Source: Ruania rhizosphaerae (GTDB lineage: Bacteria > Actinomycetota > Actinomycetes > Actinomycetales > Beutenbergiaceae). Taken from it: a DNA stretch of 64,000 bases. The stretch is from the NCBI RefSeq assembly GCF_009805705.1, contig NZ_VSMB01000003.1, positions 372,001-436,000 of the forward strand, given 5' to 3'. A model generated the notes under the pieces. The model had not been told where the DNA came from, ran no database searches, and saw only the letters and a list, made by a program, of their open reading frames with translations. How positions within the stretch are numbered: position 1 is the stretch's first letter; the number at the start of each line of letters is the position of its first letter. The position numbers and the translations under genes are program-made. Of this stretch, positions 28,783-38,551 are shown in pieces.

Positions 28783-31080
28783 TCAGTGCGTGATGGCGAT
28801 CCGGCGGTGCAGGGCGCGCAATGGCCGCGGAGCCCACCAGTTGCGGTGCCCCAGCAGCGTCATCGTGGCCGGCACCAGCAGCATCCGGACCAGAGTGGCA
28901 TCGATGATCACGGTGACGGCCAGGGCAAACCCGGCCTGCTTGATGACGACCAACTCGCCGCTGACGAATCCGGCGAAGACCACGACGATCACGGCGGCGG
29001 CCGAGGTGATGATGCGACCCGACTGCTGCAGACCGTCGCGGACGGCGGCGTCGTTGCCTTCCCGGCCCCCCGGTCCGGCGTCGTAGAACTCCTTGATGCG
29101 GGCGATGAGGAAGACCTCGTAGTCCATCGCGAGCCCGAACCCGAAGGCGACGACCACTGCCACGACGTAGGACTCCAGGCCGCCGACCGGTTCGAACCCG
29201 AGCAGACCGCTGAGGTTGCCCTCCTGGAAGACCCAGGTGGTCACGCCCACCGAGGCGGCCAGGGAGAGGAGGTTCACCACCAGGGCCTTCGCGGGCACCA
29301 GTACCGATCCGGTCATCGCGAACAACAGGATGAAGGTGGCGAGCACCACCACACCCGCCGCGAGGGGGATTCCGGCGATCAGCGCCTCGGTGAAGTCGAT
29401 CTGGTTGGCCGCTTGCCCGAACACCCAGTAGGTCGCCTCGGAGGACTCACGCAACTGGCGGATCTCATCCACGACGCCCTCGGCAGAGCTGCCCCCGGGG
29501 TCGACCGAGTCCGCCAGGTGCACTCCCAGCACCTCGTAGTCCTCGTCGAGGCTCTGCGGGGGATCGATCCGCTCGACACCGGCTATGTCGGCGATCTCAT
29601 CGGAGAGTGTCTGCGCACCGCCGGACTCCACCAGCACCTGCACAGGGGCGTCGGCCAGGGCCGGGTACTGCTCGTCGAGGGTGTCGATCACCTCGCGTTG
29701 CTCGGTTCCGGGGGGCAGCATCTCGACTGTGGAGTTGCGCAGCTGCAGTCCCAGCAACGGGGAGGCGAGCAGCATCAGGACGGCGGCGGTGCCGATCATC
29801 ACCCACCACGGATGCCGCTGGACGCGACCGGCCAGGGCGGAGAACAGCCCGCTCGAGGGTGCGGTCTCGCCGAACCTGCCCAGCACGGACCGCACGCCTG
29901 GAATACGGGAGAGGGCACTGGGGCGCAGCATCCGGCGGCCACGCCAGGCCAGCAGGGCGGGGACCAGGGTCAGGGCGGAGAGCACGGCGAGAGCCACGAC
30001 GGACACGCCGGCCGCACCGAGCGAGCGGAGGATGTCGGGGCGCAGGAGCAGCAGACCGGCCACCGCGACCGCGACGGTGATCGCCGAGAAGGTGACGGTC
30101 CGGCCGGCTGTGGTCAGAGTGCGCCGCGTGGCGCGGATCACGGCTGCATCACCCCGGCCTTTGCGGCGCTCCCGGCGCACACGCCCCGTCGGGATCGGCC
30201 CGGTGGCGGCGAGCTGCGCCTCCTCCTCATCGACGGCTCGGCGGATCTCCTCCCGGAAGCGGGAGACGATCAGCAGCCCGTAGTCGATCGAGAGCCCCAG
30301 CCCCAGCACCGTGACGACGTTGACCACCACCGATTCCAGATCGATGACTGCCGAGAAACCCCACAGCACAGCAAGTCCGCCGGCGATCGAGGCGAGCGCA
30401 CCCGCCAGTGGCATCCCGGCGGCGAGGAAGCCGCCGAAGACGACGACCATGATCAGCAGGGAGATCGGCAGAGCGACCATCTCGCCGGTGGTGAGGTCCT
30501 CCTCCATCTGGTGGATGATCGCGTCGGTGATGAGCGTGCCGCTGGTCAGTTGCGCCTCGGCACCGACGTCCTCGGCGAAGGTGCGCAGCTCGGCGAGGAC
30601 GTCGTCGTGGGCTGTGGCCTCGGCGTCGGCGTCGAGGCCCGGGGCGAGCCCGACCGTGACGAGGAAGCCCGTGCCCTCCTCGGCCAGGAGCGCTGCTGCG
30701 GCCTCCGACTGCGGCCCACCGGGCACGATGAACGGATCGACGACAGTGTCGATGCGGTCATCGGCCAGCAGCACCGAGTGCAACCGGGCAGCGGCGCGTG
30801 AGGTCTCGGCGAGCGTCTCCGGGGAGTCCAGATCGACCCCGTTCATCACCGCCGTGACGCTCGCGCCCTCGTCGCCGGCGTCCTCGATGATGGTGCGGGC
30901 TTCCTGGCTCTCGGAGCCGGGTACGCGAGGCTCGCCGCTGTGCAGGCGCTCGAACAATCCACCGGCGCCGAATCCGGTCAGGGCGAGCGTGGCGGCGAGG
31001 GCTACGAGGATGACCCAGACGGCGACGATGCGACGAGGCGCGTGTGCGGTGAGAGCTCCGAGACGATCGAACACGTGCAC
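28783..31080 (-). CDS. MMPL/RND-family membrane exporter
   Basis: The ~765-residue protein has twelve predicted helices in two halves, each with an N-terminal helix, a large external domain and a five-helix bundle. The duplicated MMPL motifs [19 protein letters not shown] and [19 protein letters not shown] mark the proton-relay helices. Members of this superfamily export lipids or small hydrophobic compounds in actinobacteria; the cargo here is unknown. The first residues ([15 protein letters not shown]) suggest GTG 31080 or GTG 31074; neither has a clear ribosome-binding site. It is divergent from rarA, 47 bases away. Confidence 0.9.
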   Translation of the reverse strand: MHVFDRLGALTAHAPRRIVAVWVILVALAATLALTGFGAGGLFERLHSGEPRVPGSESQEARTIIEDAGDEGASVTAVMNGVDLDSPETLAETSRAAARLHSVLLADDRIDTVVDPFIVPGGPQSEAAAALLAEEGTGFLVTVGLAPGLDADAEATAHDDVLAELRTFAEDVGAEAQLTSGTLITDAIIHQMEEDLTTGEMVALPISLLIMVVVFGGFLAAGMPLAGALASIAGGLAVLWGFSAVIDLESVVVNVVTVLGLGLSIDYGLLIVSRFREEIRRAVDEEEAQLAATGPIPTGRVRRERRKGRGDAAVIRATRRTLTTAGRTVTFSAITVAVAVAGLLLLRPDILRSLGAAGVSVVALAVLSALTLVPALLAWRGRRMLRPSALSRIPGVRSVLGRFGETAPSSGLFSALAGRVQRHPWWVMIGTAAVLMLLASPLLGLQLRNSTVEMLPPGTEQREVIDTLDEQYPALADAPVQVLVESGGAQTLSDEIADIAGVERIDPPQSLDEDYEVLGVHLADSVDPGGSSAEGVVDEIRQLRESSEATYWVFGQAANQIDFTEALIAGIPLAAGVVVLATFILLFAMTGSVLVPAKALVVNLLSLAASVGVTTWVFQEGNLSGLLGFEPVGGLESYVVAVVVAFGFGLAMDYEVFLIARIKEFYDAGPGGREGNDAAVRDGLQQSGRIITSAAAVIVVVFAGFVSGELVVIKQAGFALAVTVIIDATLVRMLLVPATMTLLGHRNWWAPRPLRALHRRIAITH

Positions 31081-31114
31081 ATCATCGCAGGCGGGAGCGC
31101 CCGGTACGGGCGCG

Positions 31115-31128
31115 TAGGCTCTGGCGTG
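31115..31128 (+). promoter_or_regulatory. leaderless rarA promoter
   Basis: TAGGCT at 31115-31120 precedes GTG 31128 by seven bases (an overlapping GTG at 31126 is out of frame). There is no ribosome-binding site, so a leaderless transcript is predicted. Confidence 0.5.
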
Positions 31129-32474
31129 TGGATCTGTTCGAGGCAGCCGGGACCGACGACTCCGGGGTCCCACAGGCATCGTCGACGGCGCCGCTCGCCG
31201 TGCGGATGCGGCCGGCACGTCCGGAGGAGGTGCTCGGGCAAGCCCACCTGCTGGAGTCCGGTTCGCCGTTGCGGCGTCTCATCGACCCGCCCATCGCTGG
31301 TGCGCTGCCACCGTCATCGGTGGTGCTGTGGGGGCCTCCCGGCACGGGTAAGACCACATTGGCATATCTGGTGGCACACGTCTCCGGGCGGCGATTCGTG
31401 GAGTTGTCCGCCGTCACCGCGGGGGTGAAGGAGGTGCGGACGGTGATCGCGGATGCCCGGCGGCGCCTGGCCGGATCGGGTGAGGAGACGGTGCTCTTCA
31501 TCGACGAGGTGCACCGCTTCTCCAAGACGCAGCAGGACGCACTGCTGCCCGCGGTGGAGAACCGGTGGGTGACGTTGATGGCCGCCACCACCGAGAATCC
31601 GTCCTTCTCAGTGATCTCGCCGTTGCTGTCACGGTCGATCATGCTGACGCTGCGTTCGTTGGAGACCGCTGACCTCGATGCGTTGATCACGCGTGCGCTG
31701 ACCGATGAGCGCGGGCTGTCCGGTGAGGTGGAACTGGACGAGGAGGCCCGGGAGTACCTGCTGCGGCTCGCCGGCGGCGACGCGCGGAAGGCACTGACGA
31801 TCCTCGAGGCTGCGGCGGGCACCGCGGTCGGGGCAGGAGCTGACAGCATCAGCCTGGACGCGATGGAGCGGGCGATCGACGTGGCCGCGGTCAGGTATGA
31901 CCGCGCCGGCGATCAGCATTACGACGTGATCAGCGCCTTCATCAAGTCCATGCGCGGCAGCGATGTGGACGCGGCACTGCACTACCTCGCGAGGATGGTG
32001 GTGGCGGGGGAGGACCCCCGGTTCATCGCCCGCCGGGTCGTGATCGCTGCCTCGGAGGACGTCGGGATGGCCGACCCCACGGCGCTGCAGACGGCCGTGG
32101 CCGCGGCGCAGGCGGTTGCGCTGATCGGGATGCCCGAAGCGCGCATCATCTTGGCGCAGGCCGTGGTGCACGTCGCGAGTGCTCCGAAGTCGAACGCGTC
32201 CTATGCGGGGATCAACGCCGCCATCGCTGACGTGCAGGCCGGCAAGATCGGGCTCGTTCCGGCGCACCTGCGCGACTCGCACTACGCCGGCGCTCAGCGG
32301 ATCGGCCACGGCGCCGGGTACGTGTACTCCCACGACGAACCGCACGGTGTGGCCCGGCAGGAGTACCTGCCGGAGGATCTCGCGGGAGCGCGCTACTACC
32401 AGCCCACCGATCGGGGTTTCGAACGTGCACTGACTGAGCGGCTCGATCGGATCCGGTCGATGCTGGGGCGCTGA
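31128..32474 (+). CDS. rarA: replication-associated recombination protein RarA (MgsA)
   Basis: This AAA+ ATPase acts at stalled replication forks and resembles clamp-loader subunits. In 448 residues it shows an N-terminal [18 protein letters not shown] block, Walker [12 protein letters not shown] and Walker [19 protein letters not shown], then AATTENPSF (sensor 1). The MgsA C-terminal tetramerisation domain follows, with [18 protein letters not shown] and the closing [17 protein letters not shown] 31128 begins MDLFEAAG, the usual family N-terminus. Confidence 0.96.
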   Translation: MDLFEAAGTDDSGVPQASSTAPLAVRMRPARPEEVLGQAHLLESGSPLRRLIDPPIAGALPPSSVVLWGPPGTGKTTLAYLVAHVSGRRFVELSAVTAGVKEVRTVIADARRRLAGSGEETVLFIDEVHRFSKTQQDALLPAVENRWVTLMAATTENPSFSVISPLLSRSIMLTLRSLETADLDALITRALTDERGLSGEVELDEEAREYLLRLAGGDARKALTILEAAAGTAVGAGADSISLDAMERAIDVAAVRYDRAGDQHYDVISAFIKSMRGSDVDAALHYLARMVVAGEDPRFIARRVVIAASEDVGMADPTALQTAVAAAQAVALIGMPEARIILAQAVVHVASAPKSNASYAGINAAIADVQAGKIGLVPAHLRDSHYAGAQRIGHGAGYVYSHDEPHGVARQEYLPEDLAGARYYQPTDRGFERALTERLDRIRSMLGR

Positions 32475-32522
32475 TCTGCCGTGCACGTGCCCCCGTGAGA
32501 ACTGCCGGCGGTCACGATGGGG

Positions 32523-32684
32523 TAGAGTGTGGGGGTTGTCCGCACGGGCACGCCTGGGGTCTTAGCCGACGGATCGTTCCACTCGGAACGCCTCCCGGAG
32601 TTGGCCCCACACCCCGCTCCCCGCGAATTCGTCTCGCGGAGTGTGGTGTGACGTCATCATCGACACGACAGGAAGATTCGCCGC
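32523..32684 (+). promoter_or_regulatory. rpsD promoter and structured leader
   Basis: A TAGAGT -10 box at 32523-32528 gives a leader of about 150 nt before rpsD. It can form two hairpins. The first is CGTTCC-actc-GGAACG (32575-32590). The second is a long stem at 32608-32650: CACACC with GGTGTG, CGCTC with GAGTG and CCGCGA with TCGCGG, broken by one mismatch and a small bulge. AGGAAG precedes the ATG. S4 represses its own mRNA in other bacteria, so this may be an autogenous S4 leader. Confidence 0.5.
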
Positions 32685-33311
32685 ATGGCATCGCAGAACC
32701 GCACGCGCCGGCAGGTCCGGCTTTCCCGTTCGCTCGGACTGGCCCTGACCCCGAAGGCCGTCAAGTACTTCGAGAAGCGCCCCTACCCGCCGGGTGAGCA
32801 CGGCCGCGCCCGTCGCCGGACCGACTCCGACTACGCCGTCCGTCTGAAGGAGAAGCAGCGTCTGCGCGCCCAGTACGGGCTCCGCGAGGCTCAGCTGCGC
32901 CGCGCCTTCGTCGAGGCCCGCCACGAGCAGGGCCTGACCGGTGAGTCGCTGGTCGAGCTGCTCGAGATGCGTCTGGACGCGCTGGTGCTGCGCGCCGGCT
33001 TCGGCCGCACCATCGCCCAGGCCCGTCAGGCGGTCGTGCACCGCCACATCCTCGTCGACGGCAAGTTGGTCGACCGTCCTTCCTTCCGGGTCAAGCCGGG
33101 TCAGGTCGTGCAGGTCAAGCCCCGCAGCCAGACGATGGTGCCGTTCCAGGTCGCCGCGGCCGGCGCCCACCGGGATGTCCTGCCCGCAGCGCCGGAGTAC
33201 CTCGAGGTGCAGATCGAGAAGCTGCGCTTCGAGCTGACCCGCCGCCCGAAGCGTGCCGAGGTGCCGATCACCTGCGACGTGCAGCTGGTCGTCGAGCACT
33301 ACTCGCGCTGA
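32685..33311 (+). CDS. rpsD: 30S ribosomal protein S4
   Basis: S4 nucleates 30S assembly. The 208-residue protein starts MASQNRTRRQVRLSRSLGLA and has the RPYPPGEHGRARRR block. The S4 RNA-binding domain is at about residues 98-160 (MRLDALVLRAGFGRTIAQAR, HILVDGKLVDRPSFRVKPGQ). The N-terminus lacks the zinc-binding cysteines, so it is the C-minus form. The gene stands alone, outside the S13-S11-alpha operon where S4 sits in many bacteria, as in other actinobacteria. Confidence 0.97.
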   Translation: MASQNRTRRQVRLSRSLGLALTPKAVKYFEKRPYPPGEHGRARRRTDSDYAVRLKEKQRLRAQYGLREAQLRRAFVEARHEQGLTGESLVELLEMRLDALVLRAGFGRTIAQARQAVVHRHILVDGKLVDRPSFRVKPGQVVQVKPRSQTMVPFQVAAAGAHRDVLPAAPEYLEVQIEKLRFELTRRPKRAEVPITCDVQLVVEHYSR

Positions 33312-33323
33312 TCCTCACGTGCG

Positions 33324-33363
33324 ACGCCCCGGGCGAGGTCTTCACCGGCCATGCCCGGGGCGT
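33324..33363 (+). terminator. rpsD terminator
   Basis: ACGCCCCGGGC (33324-33334) pairs over 11 bases with GCCCGGGGCGT (33353-33363) 12 bases after the rpsD stop, and the stem is followed by TTGTCGTCT. It is the most conventional terminator in the window. Confidence 0.75.
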
Positions 33364-33394
33364 TGTCGTCTCACGCGACGAGCCGTACGCCCGG

Positions 33395-33400
33395 TAGGGT
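33395..33400 (+). promoter_or_regulatory. -10 box for the DUF948 gene pair
   Basis: TAGGGT with an expected start near 33407 gives a 40-nt leader that carries the AGGAGAA ribosome-binding site before ATG 33447. It lies after the rpsD terminator, so the downstream genes have their own promoter. No -35 box is clear. Confidence 0.4.
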
Positions 33401-33446
33401 CCACCCCAGAGCCTGTTCGCACGTCTCGGTAGGAGAACCACACCCC

Positions 33447-33803
33447 ATGTCTGTAGGTGACATCGCCGGCCTCATCGCCGCGATCGCATTCGTGCTGCTG
33501 GTCGGCGCCCTCGCGGTGCCGTTGCTGAAACTGGGCCGGGTGATGGACGAGGCTCGCAAGAGCCTTGCGGACGTCACCGAGCACACGCTGCCCGTGATCG
33601 ACGAGGCCGCGGTCACGATCAGCTCTACCAACAGCCAGATCAGCAAGGTCGATACCGTGACCACGGCGGCGGCGGAGGTGTCGACGAATGTCTCGGCGCT
33701 GACCTCCCTGGTGGCCGCGACGGTCGGTGCGCCGCTGATCAAGGTGGCCGCCTTCTCACTCGCCGTACGTGGCATGTTCGGCAAGGGGGAGAAGTCCAAG
33801 TGA
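33447..33803 (+). CDS. DUF948-family membrane protein
   Basis: The 118-residue protein has an N-terminal membrane helix (IAGLIAAIAFVLLVGALAV) and then a helical stretch rich in Asp, Glu, Thr and Val (VMDEARKSLADVTEHTLPVI, KVDTVTTAAAEVSTNVSALT). This pattern fits the DUF948 family of small membrane-anchored coiled-coil proteins. It is conserved before alaS in actinobacteria. Its stop overlaps the GTG of the next gene. Function is unknown. Confidence 0.82.
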   Translation: MSVGDIAGLIAAIAFVLLVGALAVPLLKLGRVMDEARKSLADVTEHTLPVIDEAAVTISSTNSQISKVDTVTTAAAEVSTNVSALTSLVAATVGAPLIKVAAFSLAVRGMFGKGEKSK

Positions 33804-34114
33804 AGCGACTCCTGTGGGTGGGTGTCGGCGTCGCCGTCACGGTGGTGGTCCTGCGCCAGATGGGGAAGGCAAACGAGCGCGTGGGCGCGATCGCCCACGC
33901 GGTGAGCCCGGCGGGACTGGCCGAGTCCGTCACGACGCTCGCTGTGGCCGCCCGTGATCTGACCGACCAGCTACGAGACTCCATGGCCGAGCACGAGGAC
34001 AGATTGACGTCGGCACTGCTGCCGAGCGAGGAGGAGCAGGCGCGCGCTCGCCAGAACCGCGCTGCCCGGAACGCTCCGGCCCTCTGGCCGGACGACCTCG
34101 ACGACACGCTCTAG
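33800..34114 (+). CDS. small membrane protein of unknown function
   Basis: The 104-residue product has one N-terminal helix (LLWVGVGVAVTVVVL), a helical middle and a charged C-terminus ending in a Trp-Pro-Asp-Asp-Leu-Asp-Asp stretch. The GTGA overlap with the DUF948 gene suggests they act together at the membrane. I recognise it only as the conserved actinobacterial partner of that gene before alaS. Confidence 0.75.
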   Translation: MKRLLWVGVGVAVTVVVLRQMGKANERVGAIAHAVSPAGLAESVTTLAVAARDLTDQLRDSMAEHEDRLTSALLPSEEEQARARQNRAARNAPALWPDDLDDTL

Positions 34115-34191
34115 CCCCTCACCCACGGGTGGCGCCCCACCCGGTGCCCCCTGGGTGCCCAGCCCCTGACGAAGCGACCGAACGAGAACCC

Positions 34192-36891
34192 ATGCGTACC
34201 GCCGAGATCCGCAACCGCTGGCTGACCTACTTCGCCGACCGCGGTCACACCGTGGTGCCGAGCGCCCCGCTCGTTTCCCCGGACCCCTCGATCCTGTTCA
34301 CGATCGCCGGGATGGTGCCGTTCATCCCGTACATCGTCGGCACGGAGAAGGCGCCGTACTCCCGGGCCGTCAGCGTCCAGAAGTGCATCCGCACCAACGA
34401 CATCGAGAACGTGGGCGTCACCACCCGGCACGGCACGTTCTTCCAGATGTGCGGCAACTTCTCGTTCGGCGACTACTTCAAGACCGAGTCGATCGGGTTC
34501 TCCTGGGACCTGCTCACCTCGGGTGCGGACTCGGGCGGGTTCGAGCTGGACGGCGACCGGATCTGGGTCACCATCTGGAACGAGGACGCTGAGGCGGAGC
34601 GCGCTCTGCTCGACATCGGGGTGGATCCGCGGCACATCGTCAAGCTCGCCCGCGAAGAGAACTTCTGGGACACCGGACAGCCCGGTCCGGCCGGTCCTTG
34701 CGCGGAGTTCCACTACGACCGCGGTGCGGAGTACGGGCCGGAGGCCGAGGGCGGCACGGTTGACCCGGGTGGTGACCGGTACCTGGAGATCTACAACAAC
34801 GTCTTCGACCAGTTCGTCCGCGGCCCCGGCACCGGCAAGGACTACGAGCTGCTGGGTGAGCTGGAGTGCAAGTCGATCGACACCGGTCTCGGCCTGGAGC
34901 GCCTCGCGTCGGTGCTGCAGGGGCGCGAGAACCTGTACGAGATCGACCAGACCTACCCGCTGATCCAGACCATGGAGGAACTCTCCGGAGCGCGGTACCT
35001 CCTCGGTCAGAACTCACCGGCCCCGGACCAGGTGCAGATGCGGGTGGTGGCCGACCACGTGCGCTCGGCCCTGATGCTGATCGGTGACGGCGTCCGGCCC
35101 GGCAATGATGGTCGCGGATACGTGCTGCGCCGGCTCATCCGCAGGGCCGTCCGTTCCGTGAAACTACTCGGCGTGGACGAGCCGGCCCTTCCGGTGCTGA
35201 TGCCGGTGGCCAAGGACGCCATGGCGGAGTCCTACCCGGAGCTCGAGACGCAGTTCCCCACCATCAGCCAGGTGGCCTACGAGGAGGAGGAGGCGTTCCG
35301 CCGCACCCTCGCGGCAGGAACGACGATCCTGGACACAGCCGTGCAGCGGGCGAAGTCCGCCGGAGCGGGCACCCGCGTCCAGCTGCCGGGCAAGGAAGCG
35401 TTCGCGCTGCACGACACGTACGGCTTCCCGATCGACCTGACCCTGGAGATGGCGGCCGAGCAGGGTGTCGAGGTCGACGAGGCGGGATTCCGGTCCCTGA
35501 TGTCGGAGCAACGCCAGCGTGCGCGTGCCGATGCGCTGGCCAAGAAGACCGGTCACGTGGACTCGGCCGTCTATCAGTCCTTCCTGACGGCACTCGGTGG
35601 CCCCGACACGTTCCTCGGCTACACCGATCACGCCGCCCAGGCGCGCGTCATCGGTCTCGTGGTGGATGGGACTGCCTCGCCTGTGGCCACCGCTCCGGCC
35701 GATGTTGAGGTCATCCTCGACCAGACCCCGTTCTACGCCGAGGCCGGTGGTCAGCTCGCCGACCAGGGCACCATCACCCTCGCCGGTGGTGGCGTCGTGG
35801 ACGTGGCGGACGTGCAGTCCCCGGTGAAGGGGTTGCACGTGCACCGCGGAACGCTCACCGAGGGAACGATCACGGTGGACGAGCAGGCCGTGGCCACCAT
35901 CGACAGCGACCGCCGCCGGGCGATCGCCCGGGCGCACACAGCGACCCACATGGTGCACAAGGCCCTGCACGAGTTCCTCGGCGAGCAGGCCACGCAGGCC
36001 GGGTCGGAGAACGCGCCCTCGCGGCTGCGGTTCGACTTCCGGCACGGGTCGTCGGTTCCGTCCTCGGTGATCTCCGAGATCGATCAGCGGGTGAATGAAC
36101 GCCTGGCCGACAACCTGGACGTCACAGATGCCACGATGAGCCTGGACGAGGCGCGGGCCCAGGGTGCGATGGCCCTCTTCGGTGAGAAGTACGGCGAGCG
36201 CGTGCGGGTGGTCTCCATCGGCGGTGACTGGTCGAAGGAGCTGTGTGCGGGCACCCACGTGCAGCGTTCGGGCGATTTGGGGCTCGTGACGGTGCTGGGG
36301 GAGTCCTCGATCGGCTCGGGGGTACGCCGGATCGACGCCCTCGTGGGACAGGGCGCCTACGACAACCAGGCGAAGGCCCATGCCCTGGTCGGGCAGATCT
36401 CTCAGCTCGTGGGTGCGCGCGGGGAGGAGCTCCCGGAGCGTATCGAGACGATCCTGGGTCGCCTCAAGGATGCGGAGAAGGAGCTGGCCACGCTCCGGCA
36501 AGGGCAGCTCCTGGCCCGCGCGGGCGAGCTGGCCGCTTCGGCCACTGAGCACGGGGGAGTGCGCGCGGTCACCGCCACGCTGGGGCAGCTCACCTCCGCC
36601 GACGACGTCCGCTCGCTCGTTCTGGACGTGCGCGACCGGCTGGGGTCCTCTGCACCAGCTGTGGTTGCCTTGGGCGCGGTGGTCAAGGAACGTCCTGTGG
36701 TCGTGGTGGCCACCAACGACGGCGCACGTGCGGCTGGTGCAAAGGCCGGCGCTCTGGTGCGTACTGCTGCCACCAGGCTCGGCGGCGGCGGCGGGGGGAA
36801 GGATGACATCGCCCAGGGGGGCGGCACCGATGCCGGGACGCTGGAGGAGGCGCTGCGGGCTGTGGCCGCTGACCTGGACGCGTTGCCGTGA
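34192..36891 (+). CDS. alaS: alanyl-tRNA synthetase
   Basis: The 899-residue protein charges tRNA-Ala and edits Ser/Gly mischarging. The class II core starts MRTAEIRNRWLTYFADRGH and includes FFQMCGNFSFGDYFK. The editing domain has the zinc-site motifs HTATHMVHKALHEF and CAGTHV. The C-terminal C-Ala/DHHA1 domain ends with the glycine-rich RLGGGGGGKDDIAQGGG. ATG 34192 begins at the conserved N-terminus; the upstream frame is open but not family-like, and AACGAGAA is the only weak ribosome-binding site. It overlaps ruvX by GTGA. Confidence 0.97.
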   Translation: MRTAEIRNRWLTYFADRGHTVVPSAPLVSPDPSILFTIAGMVPFIPYIVGTEKAPYSRAVSVQKCIRTNDIENVGVTTRHGTFFQMCGNFSFGDYFKTESIGFSWDLLTSGADSGGFELDGDRIWVTIWNEDAEAERALLDIGVDPRHIVKLAREENFWDTGQPGPAGPCAEFHYDRGAEYGPEAEGGTVDPGGDRYLEIYNNVFDQFVRGPGTGKDYELLGELECKSIDTGLGLERLASVLQGRENLYEIDQTYPLIQTMEELSGARYLLGQNSPAPDQVQMRVVADHVRSALMLIGDGVRPGNDGRGYVLRRLIRRAVRSVKLLGVDEPALPVLMPVAKDAMAESYPELETQFPTISQVAYEEEEAFRRTLAAGTTILDTAVQRAKSAGAGTRVQLPGKEAFALHDTYGFPIDLTLEMAAEQGVEVDEAGFRSLMSEQRQRARADALAKKTGHVDSAVYQSFLTALGGPDTFLGYTDHAAQARVIGLVVDGTASPVATAPADVEVILDQTPFYAEAGGQLADQGTITLAGGGVVDVADVQSPVKGLHVHRGTLTEGTITVDEQAVATIDSDRRRAIARAHTATHMVHKALHEFLGEQATQAGSENAPSRLRFDFRHGSSVPSSVISEIDQRVNERLADNLDVTDATMSLDEARAQGAMALFGEKYGERVRVVSIGGDWSKELCAGTHVQRSGDLGLVTVLGESSIGSGVRRIDALVGQGAYDNQAKAHALVGQISQLVGARGEELPERIETILGRLKDAEKELATLRQGQLLARAGELAASATEHGGVRAVTATLGQLTSADDVRSLVLDVRDRLGSSAPAVVALGAVVKERPVVVVATNDGARAAGAKAGALVRTAATRLGGGGGGKDDIAQGGGTDAGTLEEALRAVAADLDALP

Positions 36892-37409
36892 CATTCCGCA
36901 CAGGCGTGCGCATCGCCGTCGACGTCGGTTCGGTACGGATCGGCGTGGCACGGTGTGATCTGCACGGAATCCTTGCCTCCCCGGTCCGCACGGTGTCGCG
37001 GTCAGGGGAGCAGGAGGGGCTGCGCGAGCTTGCCGAGATCGTCGCCGAGTACGAGCCGATCGAGGTGCTCGTCGGACTGCCACGCAGCCTCGACGGCGGT
37101 GAAGGCCCCGCAGCACTCAGCGTGCGGGCGTATTGTGGGCCCCTGGTCCGGGCGGTCCGTCCGATCCCGGTTCGTCTCGTCGACGAGCGACTGACCACGG
37201 TGACAGCCCACCAGGTGCTGCATCAGGCCGGTCGCAAGTCGAAGCGGCACCGCGAGGTCGTGGACCAGGTGGCGGCGGTGACCATCCTGGAGGCAGCCCT
37301 CGACGCCGAACGACGTCAGGGACGGCCACCCGGTGAGATCGTCCCGGACCCGGATGGTGAGACTCAACCGGACGCTGACGTGGACGCTTCGACTCAGGAG
37401 GGCATGTGA
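36888..37409 (+). CDS. ruvX: Holliday junction resolvase-like protein RuvX (YqgF)
   Basis: The 173-residue RNase H-fold protein has the first acidic residue in IAVDVGSVRIGVA and the family motif VGLPRSLDGGEG. The later acidic residue is in DERLTTVTA and the final one in VVDQVAAVTILE. YqgF proteins are linked to Holliday junction cleavage and to 16S rRNA 5'-end processing. The gene keeps the conserved slot between alaS and mltG, with GTGA overlaps on both sides. Confidence 0.93.
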   Translation: MTFRTGVRIAVDVGSVRIGVARCDLHGILASPVRTVSRSGEQEGLRELAEIVAEYEPIEVLVGLPRSLDGGEGPAALSVRAYCGPLVRAVRPIPVRLVDERLTTVTAHQVLHQAGRKSKRHREVVDQVAAVTILEAALDAERRQGRPPGEIVPDPDGETQPDADVDASTQEGM

Positions 37410-38551
37410 CCGACCTGTTCAACCAGGGTGCCGGCAATGCCGTCGACGCGCACGAGCGGCGCACGGCCGAGAGGCGCCGTCGAGCCCGGAAGCGAGCACA
37501 GCGGCGCCGGAACATCATCTCGTTCATCGTCATGATCGTCGCCCTCGGCCTGCTGGTCGGCGGTGGCTGGGTGCTGGTGCGCCCCTTGCTCAACCCCGAC
37601 TCCGACCCCACCGCGGAGGTCACCGACTACCCGGGCCCGGGGTCCGGTGAGGTCGAGGTCGTCATCGAGGAGGGTTCCAGCGGCAGCGATATGGCCACGG
37701 CACTGGTCGAAGCCGATGTGGTGGCGACCCGGACGGCGTTCATCAATGAGTTCAACGCCAATCCTGACGCCGCCGGGATTCAGCCGGGCACGTACACGAT
37801 GCTGCAGCAGATGAGTGCCGAGGACGCGGTCGCGACGATGCTTGATCCGGCCTCGCTGACCGGAAATCGGATCACCATTCCCGAAGGCTGGCGGGCCAGT
37901 CAGATCTACGAGCGGATCGCGCAGCGTCTAGAGATCGAGGTCAGCGAGGTCGAGGCAGCTGCGGACGAAGTCGCTGCCGACTACCTGCCTGACGTCGCCG
38001 GTGGCGATATGGAGGGGTGGCTCGCGGCGAGCACCTACAACATCCATCCGGAGGACGCGGCTGAGGATGTTCTCCAGTCGATGATCGACCGCACGGGGGA
38101 GATGCTGGACAGTCTCGAGGTGCCCGCTGACGATCGTCAGGACGTGCTGATCAAGGCATCGATCATTGAGGCTGAGGTCATCCGTGAGGATGAACGGGCT
38201 CGTGTTGCGCTAGTGATTGAGAACCGCCTCGACGGGTGCAGTGGCGACGGTCGACTCGGGATGGACTCGACGGTTGCCTACGGGCTGGGCATCACACTTG
38301 GTGAGGCATTGACGCAGGAACGTCTAGAGGCGGATACGTCGTACAACACCCGTATCAATCCAGGGCTTCCACCTGGTCCGATCGATTCTCCCGGACAGCA
38401 GTCGATCGAAGCGGTTCTTGACCCAGCTGAGGGGCAACTGTGCTACTTCGTCAGTGACCTCGATACGGGTGAGTCACTTTTCGCAGAGACCCTCGATGAG
38501 CACAACGAGAACCGAGCGATCATCAATGAACGCAGCAATGGTGATGACTGA
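37406..38551 (+). CDS. mltG: endolytic murein transglycosylase MltG
   Basis: MltG cuts new glycan strands in the periplasmic space and ends their elongation. The 381-residue protein has an Arg-rich cytoplasmic head, a membrane helix (about residues 36-58) and a LysM-like region (VVIEEGSSGSDMATALVEA). The YceG domain has the candidate catalytic E255 in ASIIEAE and then GMDSTVAYGLG and YNTRINPGLPPGPI. The last ~400 bases are clearly lower in GC (about 57%) than the surroundings but the frame is intact. The stop lies inside the proposed aroE start region. Confidence 0.95.
   Translation: MTDLFNQGAGNAVDAHERRTAERRRRARKRAQRRRNIISFIVMIVALGLLVGGGWVLVRPLLNPDSDPTAEVTDYPGPGSGEVEVVIEEGSSGSDMATALVEADVVATRTAFINEFNANPDAAGIQPGTYTMLQQMSAEDAVATMLDPASLTGNRITIPEGWRASQIYERIAQRLEIEVSEVEAAADEVAADYLPDVAGGDMEGWLAASTYNIHPEDAAEDVLQSMIDRTGEMLDSLEVPADDRQDVLIKASIIEAEVIREDERARVALVIENRLDGCSGDGRLGMDSTVAYGLGITLGEALTQERLEADTSYNTRINPGLPPGPIDSPGQQSIEAVLDPAEGQLCYFVSDLDTGESLFAETLDEHNENRAIINERSNGDD

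Noticed and set aside
28750-28800. Possible terminator between the GNAT and MMPL genes
   Set aside because: Only about 5 pairs with wobble and a large loop can be drawn; too weak to annotate.
34115-34191. ACCC/GGGT repeats before alaS as a T-box or attenuator
   Set aside because: Only short interchangeable stems can be drawn; no T-box bulge or terminator is present.
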